A stretch of DNA of 64,000 bases from contig JAEPRB010000044.1 of assembly GCA_016758965.1 (NCBI GenBank), forward strand, positions 124,001 to 188,000, written 5' to 3'. The stretch comes from Circinella minor (Eukaryota; Mucoromycota; Mucoromycetes; Mucorales; Lichtheimiaceae). Shown here piece by piece: positions 15,301-27,658 of this stretch (its first letter is position 1; the number at the start of each line of letters is the position of its first letter). A program made the translations under genes and the position numbers. Under the pieces are notes generated by a model. That model had not been told where the DNA came from, made no database searches, and saw nothing but the letters and a program-made list of their open reading frames with translations.

Positions 15301-16752
15301 CGAATCGACGCGTAGCGGTAAAAGATACTTTCATGGACGTCATCCTTCAGGAGAAATGTCAACTATTGGTGAAACACATGAGCTCGAAAGTAAGGATCAG
15401 CAACATCAACGTCTTAATACCAATGGTACTAATAAAGAAGGCAAACGTGGAAGATCTGTACAATTTGTTACCGATAAACCATTACCTATTATGCCACCAC
15501 CAGATGAAGATGTGGAACGATTATCGCTTCATGACGAACCTTTGGATCCTAATCAACACCATCATTATTATGAAGAATCTTCAAGTCGTCGTGGTAATAA
15601 ATTACATATACATATTCCAAGAAATGAAGATGGTCATGGTCCATCGCCAAGAACACCTCGACAGCAAAAAACACCATTGTCCGCTACTAGTACTTCACCT
15701 ATTTCAGCATCACAAGATGTAATCGATAACGAAGAAGAAACATGGGGCGAACGTCCTTCTATTGAAAAGCTGTACCGAGATATCGACAAGTATTTGCCTG
15801 ATCATGACCTTGACAAGGAAATCTTCATTGAAGCGCCAGGAGCACAAGGAGCAGCAGTAACAGGTCAAAACAATCAAGCTGGAGGTCAAGGAGCAACAAC
15901 TACTCCAAGTACAAGTGTGAGTAGTGGTGGTCCTGGAATGGGGATATTAGGCAGTGCCGCTCCTTCACCAGCACCACGTCGATTACAAGGTCATAAGAAA
16001 TCCGTTCGTGTCGTTGCAAAGGAAGCTCATCGTAATTGGCGACAAGCAATGAATGTGATTCGAGTCAATCATATTCTTCGTCGACGTAGTACCAAGATGT
16101 GGGGTCGTAAGGTAGAGCAAGTGAAACCAGGAATGGTAGTAGATCAACAAGCTATTCGGGATGCTCATTCTGCAAGTGCTTATGCTGATAAACCAAGTAA
16201 GTATCATACAATCGTAGTAAGTGTTTTTTATAGAATTTCGCAAAAACTGACTTAATTTATCTTATTATTACTATTAGTGCCTACCAAGATGCAGTGGATG
16301 CGTGGTGAGCTTATTGGTAAAGGTTCATTTGGTCGAGTTTATCACGCTTTGAACGTAGCAGCAGGAGAATGGATTGCTGTCAAAGAAGTGGATTCGCCCA
16401 TTACAAAATCAGACATGCTGAATGATAAGATGCGGAGTGCTGTGGATGCTTTGTATCGTGAAATTGCTCTTTTAGAAGATTTGGATCACGAAAATATTGT
16501 ACAATATCTTGGTTATGATTATGATGAAGATGAAGGTCACATTCATATCTTTTTGGAATACGTTCCAGGTGGTAGTATTTTCAGTGCACTTAACAAGAGT
16601 GGTCGTTTTGAAGGAGTATTAGTTCAGTTCTTTACACGACAAATTTTACTTGGTCTTGAATATCTTCACGATCGTAATATTATGCATCGGGTAAGTGGGA
16701 AGGAAAACAGAGAAAATTTTAAACAACAGTGTGGATATAGTAAAATAATAAT

Positions 16753-16783
<31 letters not shown>

Positions 16784-17548
16784 CATTTAAATTTTTGGAT
16801 TATATAGGATATTAAGGCTGGTAATATTTTAGTCGATCAAAATGGCGTTTGTAAGATCACTGACTTCGGTCTTTCGAAATTGAGTGGACAGGACGAAGCC
16901 TACGATCCAAATTCTAATACTTTGATGAAGGGTACTGTTTTCTGGATGGCACCTGAAGTTGTCAAAGGATCTTCATATAGTGCCAAAATTGATATATGGA
17001 GTTTGGGATGTACTGTTATTGAGATGCTGACAGGCAAGAAACCATGGCTAGACCTCAATATGCTCGCAGCATTGTATAGTGTAAGTTTTTGATAATTCCC
17101 ATGTTTTTAAAATAAATCAAATAGAGTAATGAATATCTGACCTAAGATATGTTTTTGTTAATAATGCAGCTGGGCAAATACCAAGCTCCGCCATTACCAG
17201 AAGAAGTATCAGATGAAGCTAAAGACTTTTTGAACCAATGTTTTATTATGTAAGATTTCTTTTCTTTTTATTATTATTACTAAAGTTTGAGTTATGAATA
17301 AGAATGACTGAAAACCGACTGTTTTATTATGATAGTAATCCTGATGATCGACCTACTGCCGCAGACCTTTTACTCCACCCATTTGTTCGTCAAAATCCAT
17401 CCTTCAAATTCAGAGTATGTATATCAGATGTGGTTATTATCTACCATCTTAAAGCCAAAGACAATTAACTAATTCTTTTTTCTTTAATCGATAGGAATAC
17501 ATGAAAAACCTTAATGCTCGCAACGCTGTCATCGAAGAAAACCCTTAA
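12337..17548 (+). CDS. MAP kinase kinase kinase, Bck1/Mkh1-like, with N-terminal SAM domain
   Basis: Eleven exons join in phase: 12337-12469, 12609-12760, 12885-13487, 13663-14089, 14190-14364, 14452-16196, 16278-16690, 16808-17080, 17170-17249, 17336-17414 and 17495-17548, giving 1377 residues. Residues about 20-95 form a SAM-like domain (WSIEKVVRFLEENGF). A Ras-association-like segment follows at about 385-470 (FLSLTVTDMVDPTVVKDAIL). A long Pro/Ser/Gln-rich linker then leads to the kinase at about 1085-1350, with glycine loop GKGSFGRVY, VAIK-type lysine at about 1114, HRDIKAGN, DFGLSKL and APEVV all intact. In yeast, Bck1 carries the cell-wall-integrity signal from Pkc1 to the Mkk kinases, and this gene is probably the equivalent. 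Size is close to Bck1 (1478). A Ste11-type role is less likely given the long central region. Confidence 0.9.
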
Positions 17549-18003
17549 CATACACGCACATATACTCTTTTTTTTTTGCCTCTACTTAATTAAACATCCA
17601 TCTACTTACTTTACTTTTTACAAAAATATATACTGCATTTTGCCACTTTTTTTCAACTTTCTTATTATTAACAGAAAAAAGAAGAAAAAATTAGCATGTT
17701 CAATTTTTTAAACATTTATATCATTTCTAAAAAGTTGTCAGAAACCAAAAAAAAAAGAGAGAGAGAGAGAGAGAGAATACAATGAAATCGTTGACATTAA
17801 ACTGTATAATATTTGTCGATAAACTATTACGTACATATCATCATTATCAGCAAATCTGTACATTGACGATATGTATCAACATAGCAACACAATGCTTGAT
17901 CATCAAGGAAAAACAAGTTTAAAAGGAGGCATGGAAACAATAAGGACCACCTTCTTCTTCTTCTTTTTTTGCCCAGAAAATTTTTTCGTTGTCATTGACA
18001 AAG
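17549..18003. other. Intergenic region between MAPKKK and chitinase
   Basis: This tandem gap holds the MAPKKK 3' UTR and the chitinase promoter. It includes a short GA microsatellite at about 17757-17776. No further gene or clear regulatory site is visible. Confidence 0.5.
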
Positions 18004-19836
18004 ATGTATAGCTATCTGATTATATTATTCGCTCTTTTGTTGCTATCTCTGCAACAGCACCTGATCCTTAAGGCTATTGCCAGCTTTGATACTCACTCGA
18101 AATTAAATTTTGTAAACTATTGGTATTATTATAACGTTGGAATAAAAAACATCACAGTATTGGACTTCTATCAAGATGTATTGTATTATTCATAAACAAG
18201 AATGCAGAATACTCACAACAGATACTGATCATTATTAACATATAGGGGTCAAAACGCAGCAGCTGGTGGGGATAACTCACCTAATAAATGGCAAAAGTCT
18301 ATCGACAGGTATTGCCAAGATGAAACTGAAGATATTTTGGTCATTTCGTTTCTTTTTCAGTTTGGCTCACAAGAACTATCTATCGATTTATCGGATTCAG
18401 GTGACAACTGTCAAGGTTATTTTTCAGGTATCATTACAAATAGTTTCTTTGCAAATTACTGCTTTTGTCCTTTATTTTGATTAATCTAATGTAGATGTTC
18501 AACTTATTGTTGACTGAAAAAAGAGAAACATTCTTTTTTGAATAATATATTTATGTACGTATATGAACCAAAGCTTACTAATAGGTATGCAACGATATAC
18601 TTATGTAATAGGAACGCAGCTGTTGGATTGCCCTTTCATGGAATCTGGTGTGTATAATATAAAAAAATTCTCTATTGAAACTACTGTAGCTCTTTATGGC
18701 GTTTCTGTTTATATAACTTATGACAACAATGAGTTTTTTTTATTATTATCATGGTTACTATATGAATATAGACATTAAGTATTGCCAGTCTAAGGATAAA
18801 CTTATTTTATTATCTCTTGGCGGAGCAACTGGAACATATGGTCTTTCATCAGATTCTGAAGGACAAAAGCTAGCTGACTCACTTTGGGACCTTTTTGGTG
18901 GTGGTCAAAGTGATACAAGACCGTTTGGATCTGCCTCTGTCGATGGATTTGATTTAGATATTGAAGCAGGAGAAACAAAGGGTTATTCTGCGTTTGTAAA
19001 GAGAATGAGAGACCATTATGGTGTGTATATTTATTATCTCGTTTTTCTGTTTTTATATTATATCGTTGGCGAATATAAGTTTATTTTTTTTTTATTCTAA
19101 CAAAGAACATAGATTCTGATTCTTCAAAGAATTACTACATTTCTGCTGCTCCTCAGTGCCTATATCCAGATGAATATCTGTCTGAAACATTAAATAGCGC
19201 TTGGTTTGACTTTGTCTGGTATGTAATATATATATTGAATACAATAAGGAGCAGCAATGCATTGAATAATTTTGCGATATTATATTATATAGGGTCCAAT
19301 TCTATAACAATGTATGTTTGTAAGAATAACCAGATTTCTAGGGAAGGAGTTTAGTCACTAAAGCGGTTATATTATAATATGTATAGTTTTGTGCAGTAAA
19401 TTCGAACCAATTCAACTACGATAGATGGGACCGATGGGCTCGCGAAGAATCTGTCAATAAACAAGTAAAGCTTTTTATCGGAGTTCCAGCAAGTAGTTAT
19501 GCTGCAAATGATGGATTTGTTTCTTACGAAGAGCTGACAACTGCCATAACAGAAATCCGCAATAAATACGATTCAATTGGCGGTATTATGATGTGGGATG
19601 CATCTGTAGCTTACGCAAATACACAAGATGCGACTCCAAATTTTGCAGAAGCTATTGCCAAATTTTTACATCAAGACTTTGATTATTCATCTGCCAATGT
19701 ACATACTACAAAGTCACCGACAAGAACTAGATCAACTGCTATAGTGACAACTTCTACTTCTCTTGACAATAATGAGGAAAGGCTAGCAACACCATCTGAA
19801 TCAGTTTCCGGATCACATTACCAAAACAACAAATAA
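18004..19836 (+). CDS. Secreted GH18 class III-type chitinase
   Basis: Seven exons join in phase: 18004-18122, 18246-18427, 18612-18647, 18772-19020, 19113-19218, 19293-19311 and 19387-19836, giving 386 residues. A hydrophobic N terminus (YLIILFALLLLSLQQ) is a signal peptide. Residues about 38-350 match plant/fungal class III chitinases: NYWGQN, a LLSLGGATG strand, then DGFDLDIE at about 170-177, in which the last Glu is the catalytic acid, and an IMMWDAS strand near the end. It should cleave beta-1,4-GlcNAc links in chitin at the wall or outside the cell. The C-terminal tail is Ser/Thr-rich and no chitin-binding module is visible. Exon 6 is only 19 bp. The ATG at 18004 is chosen because it is the first and directly precedes the signal peptide. 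Confidence 0.93.
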
Positions 19837-20032
19837 TGAGTACGTAATAATTGGCATTTGATATTATTTAATATTAGATAATTATCCTATTACAAACATC
19901 TTACTAGAGGGATTTGAACCTTACGCACACCTCAGCTTTCATAACCTTCTAAAAATAAACTATAATCTAATGTAGCTGTGGCATATCATATATCTATATA
20001 TTATCTATACAATAGTCATAATTATACATATA

Positions 20033-20754
20033 CCGTCACCGCTCGCTATAACGATATTTGATATAAGGATATTTCGATATAACGATAGGGTTTTGGGGTC
20101 CAAGACGGATTAAGCAGGGAAATATCGCTAATTTTATATAATGATATCCGATAAGGTTTCAGCAAAAATATCGTTATATCGAGCGAACAGATAATATATT
20201 ATTTATATTTTAAAGAAGTAAATAATAGTAGTTGCTGGACATTTTTTGATTTTATTTGTCAAGAGTTTAATGATCTGAACATTAAATTTATCTTGAACCG
20301 TTCCTTACGACAATCCAGCTTTGCTTTTCGTTCACTGTGAAAACCCAACTTATCATTTGCTATTTGGCATGGCTTTATGAAGAATAAACAGTTTTTGGGT
20401 CTTAGTAAGTACGTGCATTTTTTTCCTATGGGCCATTAGTATTAATTATATGTGATGATTTGGTTTTCTAATTCAATTAGAACTAATACGAAAAGACATA
20501 TCTAACGAAAAGAAACTGTGCAAAGAGAAAAATCAATCGTTACATTATTATGGTTTATTTACAGTATGAACAATATAATGTTCTAGAGCTTTCTTATTTT
20601 TGCAAGACATATCGATACAAATAAGGCCAAGTACATATGGATAGGGTTTTACCCGACCATTATAGCTCAGATCAAGAATTCGTTATAGCGATAATTCGAT
20701 ATAACGATGCTCTTTTGATCTCACGGGGTATATCATTATAGCGAGCGGTGACGG
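20033..20754. mobile_element. Non-autonomous Tc1/pogo-like inverted-repeat element (about 720 bp)
   Basis: The left end CCGTCACCGCTCGCTATAAC and the reverse complement of the right end are identical over at least 20 bp, with one mismatch over 25. Both ends are flanked by TA (20031-20032 and 20755-20756). CGATATAACGAT-type motifs recur inside both ends. A further inverted copy of the left end occurs near 20168-20190, so a shorter element of about 155 bp may be nested, or the left end may be internally duplicated. No transposase is encoded. Confidence 0.75.
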
Positions 20755-20756
20755 TA

Positions 20757-21796
20757 TTTTGAAAACCTTTATGAAAGTGATATATTAATAGTTCATATTT
20801 TTATTAATAACAGTCAAGCGATTTTTTTTAGTATTATTGCCATGGTGAACAAGTGAGCGCTGTACGTAATCCGTATGAAACCATGATAAGCAAGATCTAT
20901 ATACTTTTAATGCTATATAGATGTGACTAAATAAATACTACTGGTGCGGATGATAATGCCACTACAACTTGCATGGGTCTAAAAACTTCTTTGGCAACTT
21001 TCAGATATGAGGCTTTTGTAATAAGGTCAAAATACTGGGTGCCTGTAGCAATGTTTTCTTGCTATTAATGTTGCTATGATATAAACTATTTGGTACGTAC
21101 ATACGTACTGTGTTTTATTATTACAAATATATAGCCATCGAACCCATGTAAATATTATTGTTTTTTGTATTGTTATAAAACCATTGACAACACAACTCCA
21201 CATGAAATCTCAACATACTAAGTGAATGAAAGTTTCGAACTCTTCTATGGTGTCAACCCCATTATTTATGCCCAAGAATGGATACAGTAATGAATGTTTT
21301 TCTTGTTTAACTTTTATTCTTCAAGAAATAAGCTTGTTTATTGTGACGAACCTGAAGATTTAGAAAATAATTTTTTGCTTTCGATAAGTACCGAATGTCG
21401 AATTTTGTGTCTCAATAATTTCATAATAAATCATATTAAATCCAACAATTTTTTAATGTTTATATTTTGTATATAACTACAGTGATAATAAAAAGAAAGC
21501 ATACACCATGTAGCATAGTACCATAAAATAATAACACTAATACGTAGGCTACGTATTAATAGAACAAAAAAAAAGTGTAAAGTATAAATAATGAAATACG
21601 TAAGTCCTATTACTATATATATAGTAAATAAGAGTTAATGATGAAGCTATAAACATAATGTAAAGGAGAATGCATATTTTTAAAATAAAAACAGGAATAA
21701 AAGTATCAATATGAAGTATATATAAAGCGTATACGTATGTGAGATAATATGGTAAAAATGCAGAAAAAAGGGGAGAGGAAAAATAATAAGAATAGT
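20757..21796. other. Intergenic region holding a Ty3-type integrase scrap
   Basis: Apart from the short retroelement remnant near 21186-21290, this region is AT-rich. It has a 60-codon open frame at 21294-21476 that resembles nothing known. The 3' part is the presumed 3' UTR of the GATA gene on the minus strand. Confidence 0.4.
21186..21290 (+). pseudogene. Ty3/gypsy-like integrase fragment
   Basis: One frame gives DNTTPHEISTY, a stop, then SFELFYGVNP. This looks like the NTTPH-x-TTGYSPFELLYGRxP motif found near the C-terminal end of integrase cores of Ty3/gypsy retrotransposons. Only about 35 codons remain and no LTR is seen. The assignment rests on this motif alone. Confidence 0.4.
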
Positions 21797-23029
21797 CTAC
21801 TCTGTAAATGTTTGCTTTTTTCTTTTATTATTCTTGGAAACCCTTTTGGATAAAAAGCCATCCTTTCTTTTTCGTTTTTTAGTGACAGAAGGAGATTGGC
21901 GATTACGTCTCTTAATGACATCCGTTTTAAGACTTAGTGGACGTTCCATACCATGTAGTTTAAGAAATAATCCGCATGCATTACAAAGAGGGTTCCCATG
22001 ATCGTCCCGGCGCCATAATGATGTTGTTGTAGTTTTGCAATTTGTACAAACTGGTAATGGTAGAGTGGGATCATCTTTTTTGCTGCGACGATGGGAAGAT
22101 AACTTTTTCTTTGTTGCTGTTGTTATTTTTGATGACTTTTTTGCTGCTGTTGCTGTTGCTGTTACTGTTGTGCTGGTATTATTTTTATTAGTCGCTGATA
22201 AAGAGGGTCGACCTCGGCTTAGATAACCTGATGAACCATGAAGCACGAAGTCCGAATCATCACTGTCATCATTGTCTTCAATATCATCAATATGACTATA
22301 AGTATCAACATCGTCGCCTTCGTCATATTCGTATTCATATGCATCTTCTTTTTGAGACGTTTGAGAATAATTCTCCTGAGAAATTACCCTTCTGGTAACA
22401 TTTGATGTTGTAGCGTAATCGCTTTGGTGGTCTTGCTGTTGTTGCTGTTGTTGTTGCGATACGCCAGTTTCTGTTGGCTCTTTTTCTTTATATTTTTCTA
22501 CCGTTGGTATTACAATATAATTTTGGTCATCATAGTACAGCTGATGGTGGGTGTTCTCTTCGTCCGGTATAGTTGGAATTTCACTAGCGACACTGTTGCT
22601 TCGTACACTGTTATTGTTACTATTGCTAATACCGATTATATCAAACTGATCTGCTGGTAATGGTATTCCTGTTATTCCAAGCTCAGAAAAGTTAGATTGA
22701 TCTTGATATTGGTGTAAGAGGTGTTGCTCTGGCACAGTAGGTGCTAAATTATTACTAGTTACTGTTGTAACGTTGGTTTCATCAGATAAAAAGTCGCAAG
22801 GGTTGAAAATGTCATTCCCTCCGAGAAAGCTATAATAAGGTCTATCATTACATGATAATAATAGGGGTGGATTAATAAAGAGTGATGAACCAGAGGTGGA
22901 GGAGAAGGATGTAAGCGTAGGATCATTTGTTGTGAATGATGATGATGATGATGGAGCTTGCCGCTGTATTATTTCATCTATAAGGGAAGGATCATAATAA
23001 TTTGGTATATTAAAAATTGATTCATTCAT
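21797..23029 (-). CDS. GATA-type zinc-finger transcription factor
   Basis: This single-exon gene encodes 410 residues. One GATA finger of the fungal/animal type IVa lies at about residues 328-352 (C-x2-C-x17-C-x2-C: CTNC ... CNAC, with SLWRRD in the loop), followed by the usual basic tail ([16 protein letters not shown]) that contacts DNA. N-terminal to it are Ser/Thr-rich segments, a poly-Gln run, an acidic patch (about 235-260) and Ala/Lys-rich sequence. The C-terminal end is very Lys/Arg-rich and probably a nuclear localisation signal. With one finger it is closer to AreA/NIT2-type nitrogen regulators than to two-finger siderophore repressors or PAS-containing WC-2, but the target pathway cannot be told. 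Confidence 0.88.
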   Translation of the reverse strand: MNESIFNIPNYYDPSLIDEIIQRQAPSSSSSFTTNDPTLTSFSSTSGSSLFINPPLLLSCNDRPYYSFLGGNDIFNPCDFLSDETNVTTVTSNNLAPTVPEQHLLHQYQDQSNFSELGITGIPLPADQFDIIGISNSNNNSVRSNSVASEIPTIPDEENTHHQLYYDDQNYIVIPTVEKYKEKEPTETGVSQQQQQQQQDHQSDYATTSNVTRRVISQENYSQTSQKEDAYEYEYDEGDDVDTYSHIDDIEDNDDSDDSDFVLHGSSGYLSRGRPSLSATNKNNTSTTVTATATAAKKSSKITTATKKKLSSHRRSKKDDPTLPLPVCTNCKTTTTSLWRRDDHGNPLCNACGLFLKLHGMERPLSLKTDVIKRRNRQSPSVTKKRKRKDGFLSKRVSKNNKRKKQTFTE

Positions 23030-25654
23030 TATTGAGGTCTGTGTATTATAAAATGGCGATTATGATGATGGTGATGAAGTGTAAATGGTGAATGGGATAC
23101 AAAAGAAGGAAAAAGAAAAAAAAGAAACGGGAAAAGAATTATTTAACTTTCAGTGCATATGATGAAATGAAGACTTTAAATGACGGAACGTAAAAATATA
23201 TACGGGTTTATTGTATATGTTACAAATAAAGAAATGTTGCGCTGTTGTATTTAAGCATCTTGCAAAGATCACACAACCAATGGCAAAAATTTCGTGACGA
23301 GGAACTTCTGTCCCTCGACAAAATTTCTGATCATATTAATTCTAAGTCACATCACTATGGTCAAGAGTAATCTTTGTTATTTTCGCCGATCATGCCATCG
23401 TTCTATATATATACTCTTAACCCTTCCTACGCTTTGTATTACTTTTCCCGCTTAAATTAAAAATGAATGAAGGAAGCTTACGGTGGACTCAGTATTACAA
23501 CAGTTTACACTATGTCTTATTACTGCCATGAAAAATTTAGACGCGAACAATGTGATCATTATTTTTATTATAGATCAAAACTCTCTCAAAAAGAAAAAGA
23601 AAATATTTTACTCAAATAATATAGCTTTTGGATATAAATAGCGCACTTCCATCCTCATACCCACTTATTTTGGTATTTCCAATGGCCGTCCGATTTCCAG
23701 ATTTGCGTCGATTATACTCAAGGGTGGTGGAAAATTTATGCGGTCGTGCTCGCAATTTTTTCGTGTGTTACATTGAAGATGGCTGTTATTAAGTTGTGTG
23801 AGTCACATTGTTCTAATATATATTCTGAGATATGTACACATGGCGTATTTTTTATGGCAAACAAACAAAATATATGAAGTGCACAGGACAACACAGTTTC
23901 TTGCTAAACATCTCCAGACTCTAACATAATTGATATAAAATAGATCGGAGATGATGGGAAAGAAATCCCTCTTCGGCCGCCAAGCGCCTTTTTTGCTGTA
24001 ATAGAGTACTTTTATTTCTCTGCTTTCTTTACATATACAGTCGTTGTTGAAGTACCGCACCCAAGTTGTGGCATTTAGAGTATTCACGTTCGATAATAAA
24101 ACGAAGAATTACTATTACTATTATTATTATTGTTAAGATACTTGTTTGTGTAGCAGTAGCATGTGTAACATATTAACACACGTCAGACAACCAACCTATT
24201 AGACAATTGAAAAAGTGATGCATAGTGGCGAGCGAAGTGTTATTGAAAATGTATTTATATATCAATATGGTAGACATCCTTATTATTATGAAGTTCCTTA
24301 TTACTATTAGCACCTTGTTGATCTTTTCTAATACATGTTCTTGACTAGTTTCATGACTAACCTAAATATGTTATTCTAAAAAGTAGGAGTCAAGATAAAA
24401 TTCATGGCAATTATAACTATTTATAGCCAAGAAAAAATATATCAGTATTTTGCGCTGTATTACATAGATGTTATAATAAAATAAGAATACACTAAGCTAT
24501 CAATACGCTTTTAGATACAATATTTCTATTATAGATTTTGCATTTATACCAGCTCTCATCCCCTTACCAAAAAAAAAAAAAAAAGAAAGTAAAAAGAAGT
24601 CTAAAAGCATCAATTTTATAGCCACTGTTTATATCATTTTATCTTTCTTTTATTAAGAGACTTACATATACGTCATGGAATAATCATGCCATTTAGATCG
24701 AAGGCTGAAAAGAAGTACTGTATTGTTTACAAACATATGTACATAGCTAATTTCACATTATCATCAATTTTGCTTCGTCTCAGAAATCAGGTTTTTGTTC
24801 GACTATGTATGAAAATAAGCTAATTTACTGTAATCAAACGTCATAGCTTTTAAACAAAAGTTTAGTAACACATACGTCACTACTGTACATATGTGATATT
24901 TGATTTTAATCAACATTCTAAACGCGGTAGTTTTTTTTTATACTTGATCAATTTACTGGAAGTCTATTGTACCTAGTAGTTTTTAAGTAATAGTTATATG
25001 TGGATGGCAAGAGTTTTGTACAACAAACAGTGAGCTTTATACTCGATTACTGTATTTATATTATTTAACAAAAACTATTATCATTTTATAGATCATAGAA
25101 AATAGAATGGACACATGTGCAATATGTTACTCAGCTCAATGTCGCAATAAAAAACAGATAAGTATAGTGGCTCATTAATGAGAAATAGCTACCATAAACT
25201 AGATCGTCGTGGTCCATGTATTAGATAAAGATATATATAACAGATATAAATAATAGATAATTTTGTATACTATAGGCATTATCTAGTTGGCTTACTAAAG
25301 AAAAATACGTATATAATTTAATAACGGGCAAATTTCGTGTATCTACCTCAAAATCTCATAATATACATTACTGAGTTTCAAGCAATCTTAAATTATCTCG
25401 ACGTATTAGAATCAAGGATATGCAAAGCATTTGAAAAAAAAAAAGTCCATATGCACAGGGTGACAGCAATTAAACCGCTCAAAAAAGTGTAAACTAAATA
25501 TGAAACAAGAACAAATTAACAGGTTACGGAATTTTCTAGCAATGATGAAATTTGATTTTTCGTCCCTGGATTAAATTAAACGACTGATCAAGGGAAATTA
25601 ATTAACATGCTACTGGAAGAGATTTATAGACCACTATGCCTTCTATGTTGGAGG
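23030..25654. other. Long AT-rich intergenic region without recognisable genes
   Basis: This holds the GATA gene promoter and about 2.4 kb of AT-rich sequence. The longest open frame (23803-24087, minus) has no familiar motif and atypical composition. No inverted-repeat ends, tRNA or coding remnants were recognised. Confidence 0.45.
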
Positions 25655-26225
25655 TACAGGATTTTGCATTCATTTCCGGACGCAACCCCCAATTTTTTCG
25701 CTTATAAGAGTGATTTTGTTCGCTTATAATGTCAGTTTTTTTCGCTTATGATATGATATATTTTTCGCTTATGATATACTATATTTTTCGCTTATGATGG
25801 CGGTATTTTTCGCTTATGATAGCATTAATTTTCGCTTATGATATGCAATATTTTTCGCTTATAATACTTATATAATTTTCTTACTTATGAGGTCTAAGAG
25901 ATTCACTTGTGAAGAATAGAGATTTACACAAATGATAGGTGAGTTTTTCGCAACTAATATCATTTTTTTTTGTATTTGCTACACCTGCTTTTATGGGATT
26001 AACCAAATATCACCTATTATAAGCGAAAAATATTGCATATCATAAGCGAAAATTAATGCTATCATAAGCGAAAAATACCGCCATCATAAGCGAAAAACAC
26101 CGCCATCATAAGCGAAAAATATATCATATCATAAGCGAAAAAAACTGACATTATAAGCGAACAAAATCACTCTTATAAGCGAACAAATTGAGGATTGCGT
26201 CCGGATATAAATGCAAAATCCTGTA
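25655..26225. mobile_element. Foldback-type inverted-repeat element with 16 phased TTCGCTTAT motifs
   Basis: Two arms of about 210 bp are reverse complements of each other, about 94% identical by my manual alignment and without gaps, around a non-coding spacer of about 150 bp. Both ends read TACAGGATTTTGCAT inward, with TA at the border. Each arm holds eight copies of TTCGCTTAT, starting at 25697, 25719, 25741, 25764, 25787, 25809, 25831 and 25854 on the left. The complementary copies start at 26020, 26042, 26064, 26086, 26108, 26131, 26153 and 26175. The period is 22-23 bp throughout. It encodes nothing and is presumably mobilised in trans. Confidence 0.85.
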
Positions 26226-26814
26226 CAACTCCGTGTCCACAATACTAGATGAACCGGTACCGATTTCCATAATAGTGCATGTGTACTTCATCATGCTTAA
26301 TAAAAATGAATGACGGCAACAATGATCGCGTACATATGATACAAATTCAAATGGATAAACTCAAAGACTAACATATTACAAATTTGCAAATTGTTGTGAT
26401 CTGCTTAATTGATACGAGGGTATATTGTATTGTCAATTGTCATGCAGTAATTTTTATGAAAACTATAATCTTGGTGTAAATTTGACACTTTTCATCATTT
26501 TATATCACTACTGTAAACCTGTAATATTCTACCATTTCCCCCTTTCATTAACTTAGAGTACTAACTGCTATTCACAATACAAAGTATTTTTCCATCTACG
26601 CACAAAATATCACAAAAGATAGATACTATCCAATTTAAACTAGTCCAGTCCAGTTATTCGCAACTAAAAAAAATTATACACCATATAACCCCCACGCTAC
26701 AATTCCAACCGCTTTCTAACAAAATTATCCCCAAACAAGAGCAAAATCAAATAAACATTTTAAGTAATTAAGATGAAAATAAACGCACTATTTTATTTTC
26801 TAAAGGCAAACTAT
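26226..26814. other. Intergenic region upstream of the eS17 3' end
   Basis: AT-rich sequence between the foldback element and the stop codon of eS17. The right part is probably the eS17 3' UTR. No other feature is visible. Confidence 0.5.
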
Positions 26815-27528
26815 TTAGTCGGCACGAGGACGACGGTTCTCACGACGAGGACCACGGTTTTCCTTGGGGGTGAAGGCAGCAACGGGAGCAGTAACCTTAA
26901 CACCGGTCAAGCCAGCAAAGTTGATAGACTTGAGCAATTCCTAAAAGTTGCAAAAATTGCAGAGTAATGCTAACGTTAATAAACTATTGCGCGGTATTGG
27001 ATCTTGACACCGAAAAAAAATGATTGGCCATCGAAAGATCCAAACCGGCGCGCCAATCATTAGTAACTATATTTTAAAAATAACACATACCTCAGTTTCA
27101 GGGTCAATTTCGATAGCTGAGGTGTCCAAAGCAGATTGCTCGGGAACGTAGTTGTCACGGCGTTCACGCTCTTCTTCTTGCAACTTGAAGGAGATACCAC
27201 GGACGGGACCACGGGAAATACGCTTCATTAAGTGAGTGGTGAAACCAGCAATCTTGTTGCGAAGACGCTTGGAAGAAATAATAGCAACCTCATCACAGAT
27301 CTTCTTGTTGGTTTGGAAGTCCAAAGTGAGACGGGGGTAGTACTTTTCGATCAAGACACGCGAGGCCTTCTTGACAGTCTTAGTGCGAACGCGACCCTAT
27401 TGATATCAATCCATCCATTAAATTAATCAATCCATCCATTCATTCCTTCATCCATCCATTGTTTTATTTATTCCATCTTATAGATTCATTCATTCTATTC
27501 GTTTGTTATAATCGTTTATATTTACCAT
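26815..27528 (-). CDS. RPS17: 40S ribosomal protein eS17
   Basis: Three exons: 27526-27528 (only the ATG), 27091-27396 and 26815-26940, giving 144 residues. The sequence [12 protein letters not shown] at the N terminus, [21 protein letters not shown] centre (here [17 protein letters not shown]) and [20 protein letters not shown] are hallmarks of eS17, a small-subunit protein of the head of the 40S. Length is normal (yeast 136, human 135). The first intron begins directly after the initiator ATG, a common layout in fungal ribosomal protein genes. The start codon lies 130 bp from that of the divergently transcribed JMJD7-like gene. Confidence 0.97.
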
Positions 27529-27658
27529 GGTTACTAAAAATGTATAAAGAGAGAGAGGGAGAAAAATTAGATTGCTGCAACATGATTTCTTTAAAGAAAA
27601 TTTCTGAGTTTTGAATACATTTAGTTCTAAATCAAGCTCATATTTCAAGCCTAGAAAA
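27529..27658. promoter_or_regulatory. Shared bidirectional promoter region, eS17 / JMJD7-like gene
   Basis: Only 130 bp separate the two divergent start codons. The segment must contain both 5' UTRs and core promoters. It holds a GA-rich stretch (27550-27565) and no clear TATA box. Confidence 0.6.

Noticed and set aside
14262..15722. Long overlapping frames within the MAPKKK exon
   Set aside because: They are shadow frames of the large Ser/Pro/Gln-rich exon; the kinase frame joins correctly through all splice sites.
17755..17776. GA repeat as a regulatory GAGA element
   Set aside because: It is a short simple repeat in a 3' UTR-like position, with nothing else pointing to regulation.
19905..19935. 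tRNA B-box-like GGTTCAAATCCC on the minus strand
   Set aside because: The flanking bases do not form a T-arm stem and no A box or acceptor stem could be found at the proper distance.
25697..26183. CRISPR-like array because of regularly spaced short repeats
   Set aside because: The copies in the two halves face opposite ways, the motif is only 9 bp, spacers are not independent sequences (the halves mirror each other), and the host is a eukaryote.
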